Assembly: GCA_903834785.1 (NCBI GenBank)
Contig: CAILKP010000026.1
Location: 1 to 64,000, forward strand
Direction of reading: 5' to 3'
Length of the DNA stretch: 64,000 bases
DNA from: an uncultured bacterium
Lineage (GTDB): Bacteria; Planctomycetota; Phycisphaerae; Phycisphaerales; UBA1924
Below the pieces are notes generated by a model, which saw nothing but the letters and a program-made list of their open reading frames with translations, made no database searches and was not told where the DNA came from. The position numbers and the translations under genes were made by a program. Positions 9,277-18,490 of this stretch are shown here, piece after piece. Every line of letters begins with the position of its first letter. The stretch's first letter is position 1.

Positions 9277-12200
9277 ATGAGCCGACGCATGACCGTTCGA
9301 TCCGTACTGCTTCCGTCGTGTCTGCTTCTCTCGGCGATGGCCGGTGAAGCCCTGGGGCAGACGTACGCCTCCGGGTTCCTGCACACGCCAATGGGCGGGG
9401 CCACCCTGGGTCCGGTTCAGGGCCGGCGGCTGGTGGTGAGCAACATCGGCTCCAGCGGTCAGGACGGTGTCAGCATCGCCTGCGACAACAAGACCGGCGG
9501 CGCGTGCGACCTTGATCTGGCCCAGCTGTTTGCAACGCCGGGTGCCAGCGTCTCGGCGCGGTTCCGCGAGAGTCCGACGATCATCCGCGGCCGGGTATCG
9601 ATGACCGCACTGGCCGGCAACGAGTGTGCGATGGCCGGTGACTTCCCCGGTGCGACCAGCGTGCGCTGGGTGGTGCGTGATGCGGCGGGTATTGAGCTGG
9701 CAAGCGGTGTGGTCAACGGTTCGGCGGCCTCCTGCCGCGTGTCGGGCCCTGGCGCGGGCCAGAGCTCGCAGTGGTCGGTGCACGCTGAGTACGGCTTCCC
9801 GCCGAACTGGGAGGCCTACAAGCACTGGAAGGCGCGGATGCGGTCGCTGAACCACGCCACGCGCGTCTCCGGCCTTACGGCTTCGCCGATCGACGGTGCG
9901 GGCTCCGTGGAGTTCTTCCCGATCATCTGCATCACCTCCCCGTGCCCCGGACAGTGGGGCGGGTTGTCATCGATCGATCTGCAGGCCCGCGGCCTCTCCT
10001 CGCTGACGGTCTCCAACGCGGCGGGCAGCAAGGGCATCGCCCGCTCCAGCAGCGACCAGCCGCCGGTGGACAGCAAGGTTGCCGACTACTACGCCGTGGG
10101 CACCGCCACACTGGCGGACTTCTGCGACCTGCCGCCGCCGGTGGCCTGTGCCCCGACGGAGCGCAAGCTGCAGGTCAGCAACATCGGCTCCAGCGGGCTC
10201 GACGGTGTCGAGATCGACTTTACCTCCGGGCGCAGCCTGCACCGCGAGGGGCTGGTGCACCGCGATCTGGCGGCACGAAACGTGCTGCTGTCCTGTTCGG
10301 CGCCGATCTCGGGCGGAGCCGGCACGCCGTTCGGCGGCGAGATGGTCATCACGGCCAAGGGCAACGGCCGCAAGAACTACGTCGGCCACGTCACGCTCAT
10401 CAAGCAGCGCGTCCGCCCCAACCCGGCGACCGGCAACCCGATGTACTCGTTTGATGCCACCGGTCGCGGCGCTGCGGAGTGCACGGTGCGCATGGTCGGC
10501 TCCAACGGTGCGATCATCGGCATCGTCGTTGGTGCGCCGGCGATGACCTTCGAGCTGTCCAACTGCCCCGCCAACGGCTCGATCACATACATCGGTACGT
10601 GCGATGCCGATGGCTGCAGCGTGCAGACGTGCTCGCCGACGACCGTGGTGCGCTGCAGCAACGGCCAGGTGTTTGACAACGTCGCCCGCCTGGTCTGCAC
10701 GCCACTGAACCCGACGGAACCGGGTGACCTCATCGAGCAGATCCAGGTCACCGGCGCCTCGGTGCCCTCGGTCACCGTCAGCAGCGTGCAGTACGACACG
10801 CCCATCTTCCAGGGCGGTGTTGAGATTGCGCCGGTCGGCTCGGCGAGCATCGCCGACCCGGATTCAACGACCGACGAACGCCGTCTGGTGGCCACCAACA
10901 TCGGCAGCTCCGGTCAGGACGGTGTTGAGGTTAAGTGGCGGAGTAGCAAGGGCGGGCGACTGACCGTGGACATCGGCCCGATGATCGGTCCGTCTTCGTC
11001 TGACCGCACTCTGCGGACCCGCTACAAGGGCTGGGACGGCACCATCAAGGGCCGCGTTGACCTGACGACCACCGCCGCCGGGCTGATGCGGCAGAGCTGC
11101 GACTTCTCGGGCTCAGGCATCACCTCGGTGCGGGTCACGGCCCGCGACTCGTTCGGCAACATCGTGGGTGATGTGACCTACGACGGCTCCACTGCGCAGT
11201 GGGGCGTGGCCGTCACGGCGAGCAATCCCGCCATCTCGCCGACGATGAGCCTGACCGTCAAGCCTTCGGGCTATGAAGTCAAGAAGGCCATCAGGTGCCG
11301 CGTGGCCGGGGGCAGCATGCACCTGTCCCTGCCCGATCCGGCGACCGGCACCACCATCGAGTGCGATGCCGCCGAGCTTGAGATCACGTCGGCGTGCTGT
11401 GGCACCGATGTGATCCTCGGCGATCTGTACTCCGCCGTGGTCACTGGTTCCGGGCTGGGCAACTTCGCCGTCACGGGCGCAGCGATGCACACCTTCGATG
11501 TTCCGTTTACCGCGACCGGTCAGGCCGTCATCCGCGAGGAGTGCGATGATGCCGACGCCTGCGACGCCGGGCGCGTGAGCCTGACGCTTTCCAACACCGG
11601 CACCTGGGGCTACGGCAACGCCCTGCTGGCCCTGGGCCAGCGCCAGCGCGGCAGTGAGGTGACCTACCGGCAGAGTTGGGGCGGCGGCGGCAACGGTGCA
11701 TCCGGCCTCGGTGAGAGCATCTGGACCCTGCACAACTCCAGCAACGGCGGTCAAGCCGTCCTGCTGGCGGTATTTGAAGAGCAGGTCCCCGGGGCACGCC
11801 TCATCGGCTTTGATGCCACCGGCGTCGGGTCCCAGACCTGTGATGTCGTGCTGCTCTCGGCCTCCGGCCAGAAGCTCGGCTCGGCGACGGTGCAGCCGCT
11901 GGTCCGCATCCGCAAGCGGCCCGAGATTCTGTTCCAGGCCTGGGAAGATGAAATCACCCTCCGCTCCGACGGCATCATCTACAGCTTCCCCGGCGGCACA
12001 CAGCGTGTGACGCTGCCCGGCCAGTCCGAGGTCCCCGGCGTCGCCAGCATGGTCGTGCGTCCGGTGCACCAGCAGCGCGACCTGTGCGAGGTCGATACCA
12101 CGCAGGTCGCATGCCTGACAGTTAATCCCGTCAAGTTCGGCGGCTGCATCCTGCGTCCGCCGACGAACGCCCGGCTCAGCAGCATCCCGGTCAGCCCCAT

Positions 12201-13773
12201 CGGGCAGGCTGTCACCACGGTGCAGGCCGATGGCTCGGTGCACCTGAGCAACATGCGGCTTTCCGGCGGCGATGGCGCCTCGCTCCTGCTCGACAGTCAG
12301 TGGGGCGGCACCGTCTGGGCCGAGATGACCCCGCTGCTGAGCCCACCGGCCGCGGGACAGACCATAAAGATCAAACACAAGGGCTGGGACGGCCTGATCT
12401 ACGGCAACCATCGTGTTGCCCGTCTCCCCGGCGGCGGCCCGCCGCGGCTGGGCAACGATGTCGACTTCTCCAGCGTCGGTGCCACCGGCATCGAGTGGCG
12501 GCTGCTGGACTCCGGCGGCAACGTGGTGGACTCCGGCACGGTTTCCGGCGCCACGCTCAGCTACACCATGAGCGAGATCACCGGGACGAACCCGGTTTCT
12601 CCGCCGCAGTTTGGCACAGGTATGGGCTCTGGCAAGGTGCAGTTCCAGGACTTCCACTTCGCCCGTCACACGCCGTTCCACAACAAGCTGCACGATGCAA
12701 CCTGCACCGTCCAGAGTCTTGTCTGGTCCGCTCGGAGCAACATCGCCTGCGTGGAGTTCACGCCGGTGCTCCCGCTGGGCGCACCGACCGAGGGTGTCAT
12801 CCGCGTGGCCGATCTGGACTGCGACGACATGTCTGATCTGGTCCTGACCGACGCCTCGCTGAGCACGTTCGATGCGACCATCCGCGGAGAAGGCCGCGCC
12901 ACACTGCGTGAACGGTTCCAGAACGGGACCACTCCCAGCCAGGACCGTATCGTGCTGGTGGTCGGCGGACTGGAAAGCCCTGATCGAGACGGCGTGTCGG
13001 TGGATGCCGGTCCCGGCGCCACCGGGGCGGGCTTCACCGAGCTGCACAAGTGCTGCCGCGGGCACGTGATCATCATGAAGGCCTTTGACGATGAGGGTGG
13101 TCAGGCGGCCCGCCTGAGCAGCACCTTCGATGCGCCCACAGGTACCGGCACGCTGGTTCCCGACTTCGGCACCGCCGGTGCCGCGGGTGTGCGGGCCCGG
13201 CTTCACAACGACACCGGTGATGTCACCGGTGAGATCGAGCTGGTCGCGGGCCGGTCTCTGGCGTACTCACTGGGCAGCCAGTGCTTCGGCAGCGACGTGT
13301 CGTGGCAGGCCCGCTCAGTCGGCGGCACGACGGAGATTGAAGTGGCCTGGTGCTCGGGCATCGCCACGCTTCCGACGACGACCGGCACGGTGATCTCCTC
13401 GATCCGGCGGATTGTCTTCTCGCCGATCGCGCCCCCGGCATTCACAATCCCGGTGCAGCACTTCATCGCGCGGGCCACCTTCTCTGACGGTTCGAGCATG
13501 GACGTGACCAGCGTGATCCGCACGGCCACCCCGCCCTCCCTGTCCTGCTCGCCGGCCGACGTCTCCGGCGGCGGCGCCGATGGCACCACGCCAGACGGCA
13601 CCGTTGACGGCAACGACTTCATCGCCTTCATCAACAGCTTCGGCATCGGTGATGCCAGCGTCGACCCCGTGGCCGACATCGCCGGCGGCGGCCCGCTGGC
13701 CGACCAGCCCGACGGCACCATCGACGGCAACGACTTCATCGCCTTCATCAACGCGTTCGCCATCGGCTGCTGA
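9277..13773 (+). CDS. Large secreted repeat protein with dockerin-like C-terminus
   Basis: A 1,498-residue exported protein with a signal peptide (VLLPSCLLLSAMAGEALGQ). At least four internal repeats open with a near-constant phrase: LVVSNIGSSGQDGVSI, LQVSNIGSSGLDGVEI, LVATNIGSSGQDGVEV and VHLSNMRLSGGDGASL. Each is followed by a beta-rich unit with motifs such as RYKGWDGTIKGRVDL and KHKGWDGLIYGN. The C-terminus carries two dockerin-like loops (TPDGTVDGNDFIAFINSF and QPDGTIDGNDFIAFINAF) and ends Ile-Gly-Cys. It is probably a surface or extracellular structural protein; I cannot assign an activity. The ATG at 9277 has GGAG upstream and opens directly into the signal peptide. A kinase-like phrase around 10260 is judged coincidental. 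A strong terminator follows. Confidence 0.8.
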   Translation: MSRRMTVRSVLLPSCLLLSAMAGEALGQTYASGFLHTPMGGATLGPVQGRRLVVSNIGSSGQDGVSIACDNKTGGACDLDLAQLFATPGASVSARFRESPTIIRGRVSMTALAGNECAMAGDFPGATSVRWVVRDAAGIELASGVVNGSAASCRVSGPGAGQSSQWSVHAEYGFPPNWEAYKHWKARMRSLNHATRVSGLTASPIDGAGSVEFFPIICITSPCPGQWGGLSSIDLQARGLSSLTVSNAAGSKGIARSSSDQPPVDSKVADYYAVGTATLADFCDLPPPVACAPTERKLQVSNIGSSGLDGVEIDFTSGRSLHREGLVHRDLAARNVLLSCSAPISGGAGTPFGGEMVITAKGNGRKNYVGHVTLIKQRVRPNPATGNPMYSFDATGRGAAECTVRMVGSNGAIIGIVVGAPAMTFELSNCPANGSITYIGTCDADGCSVQTCSPTTVVRCSNGQVFDNVARLVCTPLNPTEPGDLIEQIQVTGASVPSVTVSSVQYDTPIFQGGVEIAPVGSASIADPDSTTDERRLVATNIGSSGQDGVEVKWRSSKGGRLTVDIGPMIGPSSSDRTLRTRYKGWDGTIKGRVDLTTTAAGLMRQSCDFSGSGITSVRVTARDSFGNIVGDVTYDGSTAQWGVAVTASNPAISPTMSLTVKPSGYEVKKAIRCRVAGGSMHLSLPDPATGTTIECDAAELEITSACCGTDVILGDLYSAVVTGSGLGNFAVTGAAMHTFDVPFTATGQAVIREECDDADACDAGRVSLTLSNTGTWGYGNALLALGQRQRGSEVTYRQSWGGGGNGASGLGESIWTLHNSSNGGQAVLLAVFEEQVPGARLIGFDATGVGSQTCDVVLLSASGQKLGSATVQPLVRIRKRPEILFQAWEDEITLRSDGIIYSFPGGTQRVTLPGQSEVPGVASMVVRPVHQQRDLCEVDTTQVACLTVNPVKFGGCILRPPTNARLSSIPVSPIGQAVTTVQADGSVHLSNMRLSGGDGASLLLDSQWGGTVWAEMTPLLSPPAAGQTIKIKHKGWDGLIYGNHRVARLPGGGPPRLGNDVDFSSVGATGIEWRLLDSGGNVVDSGTVSGATLSYTMSEITGTNPVSPPQFGTGMGSGKVQFQDFHFARHTPFHNKLHDATCTVQSLVWSARSNIACVEFTPVLPLGAPTEGVIRVADLDCDDMSDLVLTDASLSTFDATIRGEGRATLRERFQNGTTPSQDRIVLVVGGLESPDRDGVSVDAGPGATGAGFTELHKCCRGHVIIMKAFDDEGGQAARLSSTFDAPTGTGTLVPDFGTAGAAGVRARLHNDTGDVTGEIELVAGRSLAYSLGSQCFGSDVSWQARSVGGTTEIEVAWCSGIATLPTTTGTVISSIRRIVFSPIAPPAFTIPVQHFIARATFSDGSSMDVTSVIRTATPPSLSCSPADVSGGGADGTTPDGTVDGNDFIAFINSFGIGDASVDPVADIAGGGPLADQPDGTIDGNDFIAFINAFAIGC

Positions 13774-13800
13774 AGTGATGTGACAACCTGTCAGCCCTCT

Positions 13801-13840
13801 GGGCCCGGTGCCGGTTCGCTGGCACCGGGCCCTTTTCTTT
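13801..13840 (+). terminator. Rho-independent terminator
   Basis: Twelve-base arms GGGCCCGGTGCC and GGCACCGGGCCC enclose an eight-base loop, followed directly by TTTTCTTT. It ends the transcript of the large secreted protein. Confidence 0.92.
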
Positions 13841-13881
13841 CGGCATCAGCAAGCCGGCCCCGGCCATAACATCGCCTCGCC

Positions 13882-14535
13882 ATGCCCGGTACCCCCGCAA
13901 GCACGAGCCCGGTGAACCGTCCTGCCGCGGCGGGCGAACAGGCCGCGCTGCCTCACGAGCAGGACCTGGTCCGGCGGCTGAAGGCCGGCGAGGATGCCGC
14001 GTTTGAGGAACTGGTCCGTACGCTGACTGGGCGTTTGCTCGCTGTGGCCCGGCGCATCGCCCGGACGGAGCAGGATACCGAGGACGCCGTTCAAGAAGCA
14101 TTTTTATCGGTCTTCAAGTCAATCGCGACGTTCGATGGTCGATCAGCCCTGAGCACCTGGCTGCACCGCATCACCGTCAACGCCGTGCTGGCTCGCTCTC
14201 GGCGGCAAGGCGGCCGGGACGATGTCTCGCTGGATGCCCTGTTGCCAACCTTCGAGGCCAGCGGATTGCATCATGAGCAGCCCAAAGTGTGGGCGGCTGT
14301 CACAGATCAGGGGGAGGCGCGCATCCAACAGCAGGAGGCCCTGCGGCAGGCGATGGACCAGTTGCCCGATGAGTTTCGCGCGGTGCTGGTTCTGCGCGAT
14401 GTTGAAGGGCTTGATTCCAGGGCCGTCGCCGAATCGCTGCAGATCAGCGATGCGCTGGTCCGCCAGCGGCTTCATCGCGGACGACAGGCCCTGATGACGC
14501 TGCTGGAGCCGGTGATGCTGGAGCAGTCCCGATGA
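13882..14535 (+). CDS. ECF-type RNA polymerase sigma factor
   Basis: A 217-residue sigma-70-family factor of the extracytoplasmic-function class. Region 2 runs about residues 30-100 (DLVRRLKAGEDAAFEELV ... TEDAVQEAFLSVFKSIATF, then STWLHRITVNAVLARSRR). Region 4 runs about 150-205 (ALRQAMDQLPDEFRAVLVLRDVEGLDSRAVAESLQISDALVRQRLHRGRQ, given here as consecutive pieces DQLPDEFRAVLVLRD and SLQISDALVRQRLHRGR). The link between the domains is longer than in minimal ECF factors. The next gene is a zinc-type anti-sigma factor with a four-base overlap, so activity is probably controlled by that partner. The target regulon is unknown. Confidence 0.93.
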   Translation: MPGTPASTSPVNRPAAAGEQAALPHEQDLVRRLKAGEDAAFEELVRTLTGRLLAVARRIARTEQDTEDAVQEAFLSVFKSIATFDGRSALSTWLHRITVNAVLARSRRQGGRDDVSLDALLPTFEASGLHHEQPKVWAAVTDQGEARIQQQEALRQAMDQLPDEFRAVLVLRDVEGLDSRAVAESLQISDALVRQRLHRGRQALMTLLEPVMLEQSR

Positions 14536-14864
14536 GCGCCCATCCACACAATCCCGATGCCGATCTGCCGCCGCCGGAGGCATGCCCCGACCGGGCGGAG
14601 CTCTTGAAGTGCCGCCACTGCGTGGACTTTCTGCTCGATTACGTCGACGGTGCGCTCGCCCCGGCCCAGGTGCAGGCGTTCGAGCAGCACTTTGGAATCT
14701 GCCCCAACTGCCGGGTGTATCTGGATAACTACCGCAAGGCCGCCGCACTGACCGCCGGGCTTGCCCCGCGTCAGCGGCACGACTCTGCAACGGCGGCTAG
14801 TCCGGCCGTGCCGGCGGGGCTTGTTGATGCGATTCTGCGGGCCCGCAAGCAGGGCGGCCAGTAA
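14532..14864 (+). CDS. Zinc-finger (zf-HC2-like) anti-sigma factor
   Basis: A 110-residue cognate regulator of the preceding sigma factor, started by an ATG that overlaps the sigma stop (ATGA). Residues about 27-65 have the anti-sigma zinc pattern: KCRHCVDFLLDYVDGALAP, then FEQHFGICPNCRVYLDNYR, with a CPNC pair. There is no obvious transmembrane helix in the remaining 45 residues, so it appears to be a soluble anti-sigma factor that senses a cytoplasmic signal. This is inferred from the absence of a hydrophobic stretch. It converges on the DUF2306-like gene with only twelve bases between the stops. Confidence 0.85.
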   Translation: MSAHPHNPDADLPPPEACPDRAELLKCRHCVDFLLDYVDGALAPAQVQAFEQHFGICPNCRVYLDNYRKAAALTAGLAPRQRHDSATAASPAVPAGLVDAILRARKQGGQ

Positions 14865-14876
14865 CTCGCGTTGTGC

Positions 14877-15521
14877 TCAGCGTTTGGGGGAGTTTGCATC
14901 TGCCCCGCGGCGGCGTGTGGACATGATGATCCACTCGGCAATCACGACGTTGGGTATCCAGGAAAGCCACGCGAGCCAGGGGTAGAACGTCTCAAACCGC
15001 ATGCCGGAGGCAAAGCCCCCGGCCAGACCCAGCCGCAGGGTGACGGCGGCCATCGCCAGCGCGAAGTTGCGGATCATCCAGCGGCGGTGTGCGGCAAAGT
15101 CACCCGCCCGGGCGGTGTGCAGGGCCATGGCACCGGTGGCCAGCCACACCACAGCCAGCAGCGCAAAGCCGCTTGTGCTGATCATGCCGCCGAAGGCATA
15201 AAACGACATGTACAGCGCGGCGATGCCACCGGCCAGCACGCCCAGACCCAGGTACAGCCGCCCGCTGATGCGGTGAAACCGCGGCCAGCGCGTGCGGACC
15301 GAGGTCACAAACTGCCACGGCCCAAGCAACAGCGTGATGGCCGAAGCGAAGATGTGCGTCAGAATCCACGGTGCGTGCGCGTTGTATGTCGCGCGCATCT
15401 GCGGGTGCACCGTTGAGCCCAGCGGCCGCAGCGAGTACGCGACGATCGCGTAGCCGGCCACACCCACGGAGGCGATGGCCAGCAGCACAAAGACGAGCTT
15501 TCGGAGCGTGGCGGGGACCAT
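14877..15521 (-). CDS. DUF2306-family membrane protein
   Basis: A 214-residue integral membrane protein with about six helices. The conserved pieces are HAPWILTHIFASAITLLLGP, RWPRFHRISGRLYLGLGVLA, GDFAAHRRWMIRNFALAMA and TLRLGL, the regular signature of DUF2306 proteins: a His-rich motif, then HR-x-GRLY, then HR-x-WMIR. The conserved histidines suggest haem or metal contact, but function is unestablished. The open frame reaches 15776; the ATG at 15521 begins directly before the first helix and is preferred. Confidence 0.8.
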   Translation of the reverse strand: MVPATLRKLVFVLLAIASVGVAGYAIVAYSLRPLGSTVHPQMRATYNAHAPWILTHIFASAITLLLGPWQFVTSVRTRWPRFHRISGRLYLGLGVLAGGIAALYMSFYAFGGMISTSGFALLAVVWLATGAMALHTARAGDFAAHRRWMIRNFALAMAAVTLRLGLAGGFASGMRFETFYPWLAWLSWIPNVVIAEWIIMSTRRRGADANSPKR

Positions 15522-15829
15522 TGGCGGAGCGTAGCGGGGGGCCGGTGCGGGCTCTATGAACCCGGTTTTGCCCGTCGCCCGGTCTTCTCGTGCCGCTGCA
15601 CCACGCACGGTCCGATTACCGACCGCGGACCAAACGTCAAAAATCAGAGCTTTGCTGTCACACGTGGCGGCCCGGCTGCATCTGACTGATGTCAGCCAGC
15701 ACAACGCCGGCCGCGACACGAGAAAGTCCGGAGCGTTCCGGACAGTCCCGATCCGCACAACACGGCCCCGCAGCACGCGACGGATGTTCCGCCCGCGGCG
15801 CGATGGCCACGAATGAACAGGAGTTTCCC
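15522..15829. other. Intergenic region between DUF2306 gene and AhpD-like gene
   Basis: Divergent genes flank this 308-base stretch, so it should contain both promoters. A short inverted repeat CTGAC/GTCAG (15682-15695) is the only structure I noticed. I see no gene. Confidence 0.35.
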
Positions 15830-16381
15830 ATGGCCCGTCTTCCCATCGCTTCGATCGAGTCCGCCACCGGCAGCAACCAGAACATCTTCACCGCGCTGCA
15901 GAAGGGCCTGGGCATGGTGCCCAACATGGCCCGCGTCATGGCGAACTCGCCTGCGGTGCTCTCGGCCTACGCCCAGTTCAACGGCGCGATGAGCACCGCC
16001 AAGCTCTCAGCGAAGATCCGCGAGCAGATCGCGCTGCTGGTTGCCGAGAGCAACTCCTGCACGTACTGCCTCTCGGCCCACTCGGCCCTGGGCAAGCTCG
16101 CGGGGTTGAACCAGGCCCAGATCGATGATGCCCGCAACCGCCGCTCGGAAGATCCGCGTACCGCTGCCGCACTGACCTTCGCCCAGGCCGTGCTGGACCG
16201 CCGCGGCGGCGTGACGGGCGGGGATGTCGATGCGGTGCGCAAGGCCGGCTTCGATGATGCGGAGCTCGCCGAGATTGTCGCTGCCGTGGCCCAGAACGTG
16301 TTTACCAACTTCTTCAACCGGGCATTTGATGTTGATGTGGACTTCCCCCGCGTTGAGGCGCACAGCACGGCCGCTCGCTAA
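15830..16381 (+). CDS. Carboxymuconolactone decarboxylase / AhpD-like protein
   Basis: A 183-residue all-helical protein of the AhpD-like superfamily, whose members often reduce peroxides or peroxiredoxins through a Cys-x-x-Cys pair. The redox motif reads ESNSCTYCLSAHSALGK, with the conserved downstream His. The N-terminal part (GLGMVPNMARVMANSPAVL) is typical of the peroxidase-related subfamily. The ATG at 15830 is preceded by ACAGGAG; longer in-frame starts reach 15689 but lack support. A strong hairpin follows. A role in oxidative stress is inferred from the family, not shown here. Confidence 0.85.
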   Translation: MARLPIASIESATGSNQNIFTALQKGLGMVPNMARVMANSPAVLSAYAQFNGAMSTAKLSAKIREQIALLVAESNSCTYCLSAHSALGKLAGLNQAQIDDARNRRSEDPRTAAALTFAQAVLDRRGGVTGGDVDAVRKAGFDDAELAEIVAAVAQNVFTNFFNRAFDVDVDFPRVEAHSTAAR

Positions 16382-16421
16382 CACTGAGGCGGCCCTGATC
16401 GTCTCACACAACCACCAACAG

Positions 16422-16474
16422 CCACGGCCGGTTTCTGCTGCTTCTTGCAGTGGACCGGCCGTGGTTGTTTGTGT
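16422..16474 (+). terminator. Hairpin with T-rich tail after the AhpD-like gene
   Basis: The arms CCACGGCCGGT (16422-16432) and ACCGGCCGTGG (16454-16464) surround a 21-base loop, followed by TTGTTTGTGTG. The partly complementary CACACAACC and GGTTGTTTGTG sequences outside extend the stem. Confidence 0.75.
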
Positions 16475-16671
16475 GTGATGAAGTGGCGAGCCGAACACGC
16501 GGTGGTGCGATGCGGTCGTGATCGTGTTGCGCGCGAGAGCCGGGCTGAACCAGTGCGACATTCTCTTTGAATGCTGTCACATCACCGCGGCGCATTGCAT
16601 CTGAAGGTGTGTCCTGCCGCCGGTGTTCGGAAGTGCGGGTCACGCAAGCCACGATCAATGGAGTCTCTCAG

Positions 16672-17706
16672 ATGAATCGCAAGATGTTCTCCGCCGCTGT
16701 TTCACTTGCCGCTGTCGCGGGCCTGGCCGTGCTGGTCGGCACCGCCACGCCGGGTTCGGTTGTCCAGGCCCGCGGGCCGGAGGTGGCCGCGGGTGCCGCA
16801 CCGATGCAGGCGGCAACGCTGCCGCCGCGGGCGACCGGTGCACCGCAGATCCGCTACAAGACCGCGAAGGTCGACGGCCTGGACATCTTCTATCGTGAGG
16901 CGGGGCCGAAGGACGCGCCGGTGATCCTGCTGCTGCACGGTTTCCCTAGCAGTTCGCACATGTTCCGAGATCTGATCCCCGCACTGTCGGACAAGTACCG
17001 CGTCATCGCGCCGGATTATCCGGGGTACGGCAACAGTTCCGCGCTTGATACCAAGACGTTTGAATACACCTTTGACAATCTCGCCCGCATCGTCAACAAG
17101 TTCACTGCCGCCGTTGGTGTCGACCGCTTTGCGATCTACGTGCAGGATTACGGCGCACCCGTGGGCTTCCGTATCGCCTCGGCGCAGCCGGAGCGGATCA
17201 CCGGGCTGATTATCCAGAACGGCAACGCGTACGTGGAGGGCTTGCCCGACGGCTTCTGGGCCCCGCTCAAGGAGTACTGGAAGAACCCGACGCCGGAACT
17301 GCGGACCAAGCTCGAGGGCTTCCTGACGTTGGACACCACCAAGTGGCAGTACCTGCACGGCGTGCGGGACAAGGAGACCATCAGCCCCGATGCCTGGCTG
17401 GTCGATCAGCTTGGTCTGGATCGGCCCGGCAACAAGGACATCCAGATCGCGCTGTTTAAGGACTACGGCTCCAACCCGCCTCTGTATCCCAAGTGGCAGG
17501 AGTACTTCCGCACGCATCAGCCGCCGACGCTGATTGTCTGGGGCCGCAACGACCAGATCTTTCCGGCCGAAGGTGCTGAGCCGTACAAGCGCGACCTGAA
17601 GAACTTGGACTTCAACCTGCTGGACACGGGCCACTTCGCGTTGGAGGAAGAAGGCACGGTCATCGCGGGCAAGATCCGGGAGTTCATGGCCAAGCGGGTG
17701 AAGTGA
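16672..17706 (+). CDS. Exported alpha/beta hydrolase, epoxide-hydrolase-like
   Basis: A 344-residue alpha/beta-fold hydrolase with an N-terminal export signal (FSAAVSLAAVAGLAVLVGTA). The oxyanion region is LLLHGFPSSSHMFRDLIP. The nucleophile elbow is YVQDYGAPVGF with Asp159, not Ser; an Asp nucleophile is characteristic of epoxide hydrolases and haloalkane dehalogenases. The catalytic His is in LDTGHFALEEE and the acid probably in WGRNDQIFP. The cap resembles epoxide-hydrolase-like proteins, but the substrate is unknown. The ATG at 16672 follows GGAG and starts the signal sequence; the frame is open further upstream without support. Confidence 0.85.
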   Translation: MNRKMFSAAVSLAAVAGLAVLVGTATPGSVVQARGPEVAAGAAPMQAATLPPRATGAPQIRYKTAKVDGLDIFYREAGPKDAPVILLLHGFPSSSHMFRDLIPALSDKYRVIAPDYPGYGNSSALDTKTFEYTFDNLARIVNKFTAAVGVDRFAIYVQDYGAPVGFRIASAQPERITGLIIQNGNAYVEGLPDGFWAPLKEYWKNPTPELRTKLEGFLTLDTTKWQYLHGVRDKETISPDAWLVDQLGLDRPGNKDIQIALFKDYGSNPPLYPKWQEYFRTHQPPTLIVWGRNDQIFPAEGAEPYKRDLKNLDFNLLDTGHFALEEEGTVIAGKIREFMAKRVK

Positions 17707-17709
17707 GCC

Positions 17710-17890
17710 ATAGGAACCCCAGCCCGGCAGGGCGGGGTCGGTGGATGGTGCCGCTTCCGGACCAAGCAGGCCGTTCACGGAGAGGGACGCTCTGCGGCTC
17801 CCAACCGCCGCACGCGACCTTCGTGCAGAGCCCCGTGTACTGACTGGTTCAGTGCTCCCCGCCCCCATCCTCCCGGATGGGGGTTCCTAT
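17710..17890. repeat. REP-like repeat unit, upstream of the RAYT
   Basis: This unit opens with ATAGGAACCCCAGCCCGGCA (17710 onward) and closes with the hairpin CCCCATCC/GGATGGGG and GGGGTTCCTAT (17863-17890), so its ends are inverted repeats. The first 65 bases recur almost unchanged at 18491-18555, on the other side of the transposase gene and in the same orientation. Confidence 0.75.
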
Positions 17891-17929
17891 TGGGGCATGG
17901 CCGCCTTGGCGGGCTTCGTACACTTCGTC

Positions 17930-18475
17930 ATGTACTCCGATCCGCTGGCGTACTTCCTGACCTTCCGGACCTTCGGCACTTGGCATCCGGGCGACGAGCG
18001 TGGCTCCGTCAATCGCGTCAATAACATCTACGGCGAACGCGGAATCGCCCGGAATCCGCGGCTGTCTCACTGGTCGCAGCAGATCCAGAACGACGACACG
18101 TTCGTGCTCGATGCCGCAGCACGATCGGTTGTTGATGCGGCAATCCGCGATGCCTGCAGGTTCCGTGGGTGGAAGTTGATCGCCCTGAACGTGCGGACCA
18201 ACCACGTGCACGCGGTGGTATGGCCAGATGCAGGCAAGGACGCGATGATGACTGTGTTCAAGGCCCGCGCGACGCGAGTGCTCCGTGAGGCCGGTGTGAT
18301 CGGTGCTGAGACACGGGTCTGGAGCCGTCACGGGTCAACGCGATTGCTCTTTTGCGAACGCAGCGTGAGCGGCGCCCGCTATTACGTGCTTCACGGACAA
18401 GGTGCAGCGCTACCCAAGGACGATACCTGGTGGGAGCACTATGCGGCGTTGGCCGACGCCAACCCCGACGACTGA
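17930..18475 (+). CDS. REP-associated tyrosine transposase (RAYT, Y1/IS200-like)
   Basis: A 181-residue HUH single-strand transposase of the REP-associated class. The N-terminus DPLAYFLTFRTFGTWHPGDE is typical of these proteins. The metal-binding HUH motif is VRTNHVHAVVW, and a candidate nucleophile Tyr lies in SGARYYVLHGQG. RAYTs are usually single-copy host genes that mobilise REP hairpins rather than themselves, and this one is flanked by two near-identical REP-like units. The open frame extends to 17741 through one repeat unit, so I prefer the ATG at 17930 (alternative ATG at 17897). The protein seems intact. Confidence 0.85.
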   Translation: MYSDPLAYFLTFRTFGTWHPGDERGSVNRVNNIYGERGIARNPRLSHWSQQIQNDDTFVLDAAARSVVDAAIRDACRFRGWKLIALNVRTNHVHAVVWPDAGKDAMMTVFKARATRVLREAGVIGAETRVWSRHGSTRLLFCERSVSGARYYVLHGQGAALPKDDTWWEHYAALADANPDD

Positions 18476-18490
18476 GCGCCTTGCGCGCCG

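Noticed and set aside
10240-10310. Phrase LVHRDLAARNVLL, identical in style to a tyrosine-kinase catalytic loop, in the large secreted protein
   Set aside because: It falls within a beta-rich secreted repeat protein with no glycine loop, DFG or other kinase motif nearby, so I judge it a chance match.
11113-13206. A 697-codon minus-strand open frame inside the large secreted protein gene
   Set aside because: Long antisense frames are expected at this GC; it has no domain or ribosome site and the plus-strand protein is clearly real.
15676-15700. Inverted repeat CTGAC/GTCAG as a redox-regulator site before the AhpD-like gene
   Set aside because: Too short and imperfect to claim; no regulator gene is adjacent.
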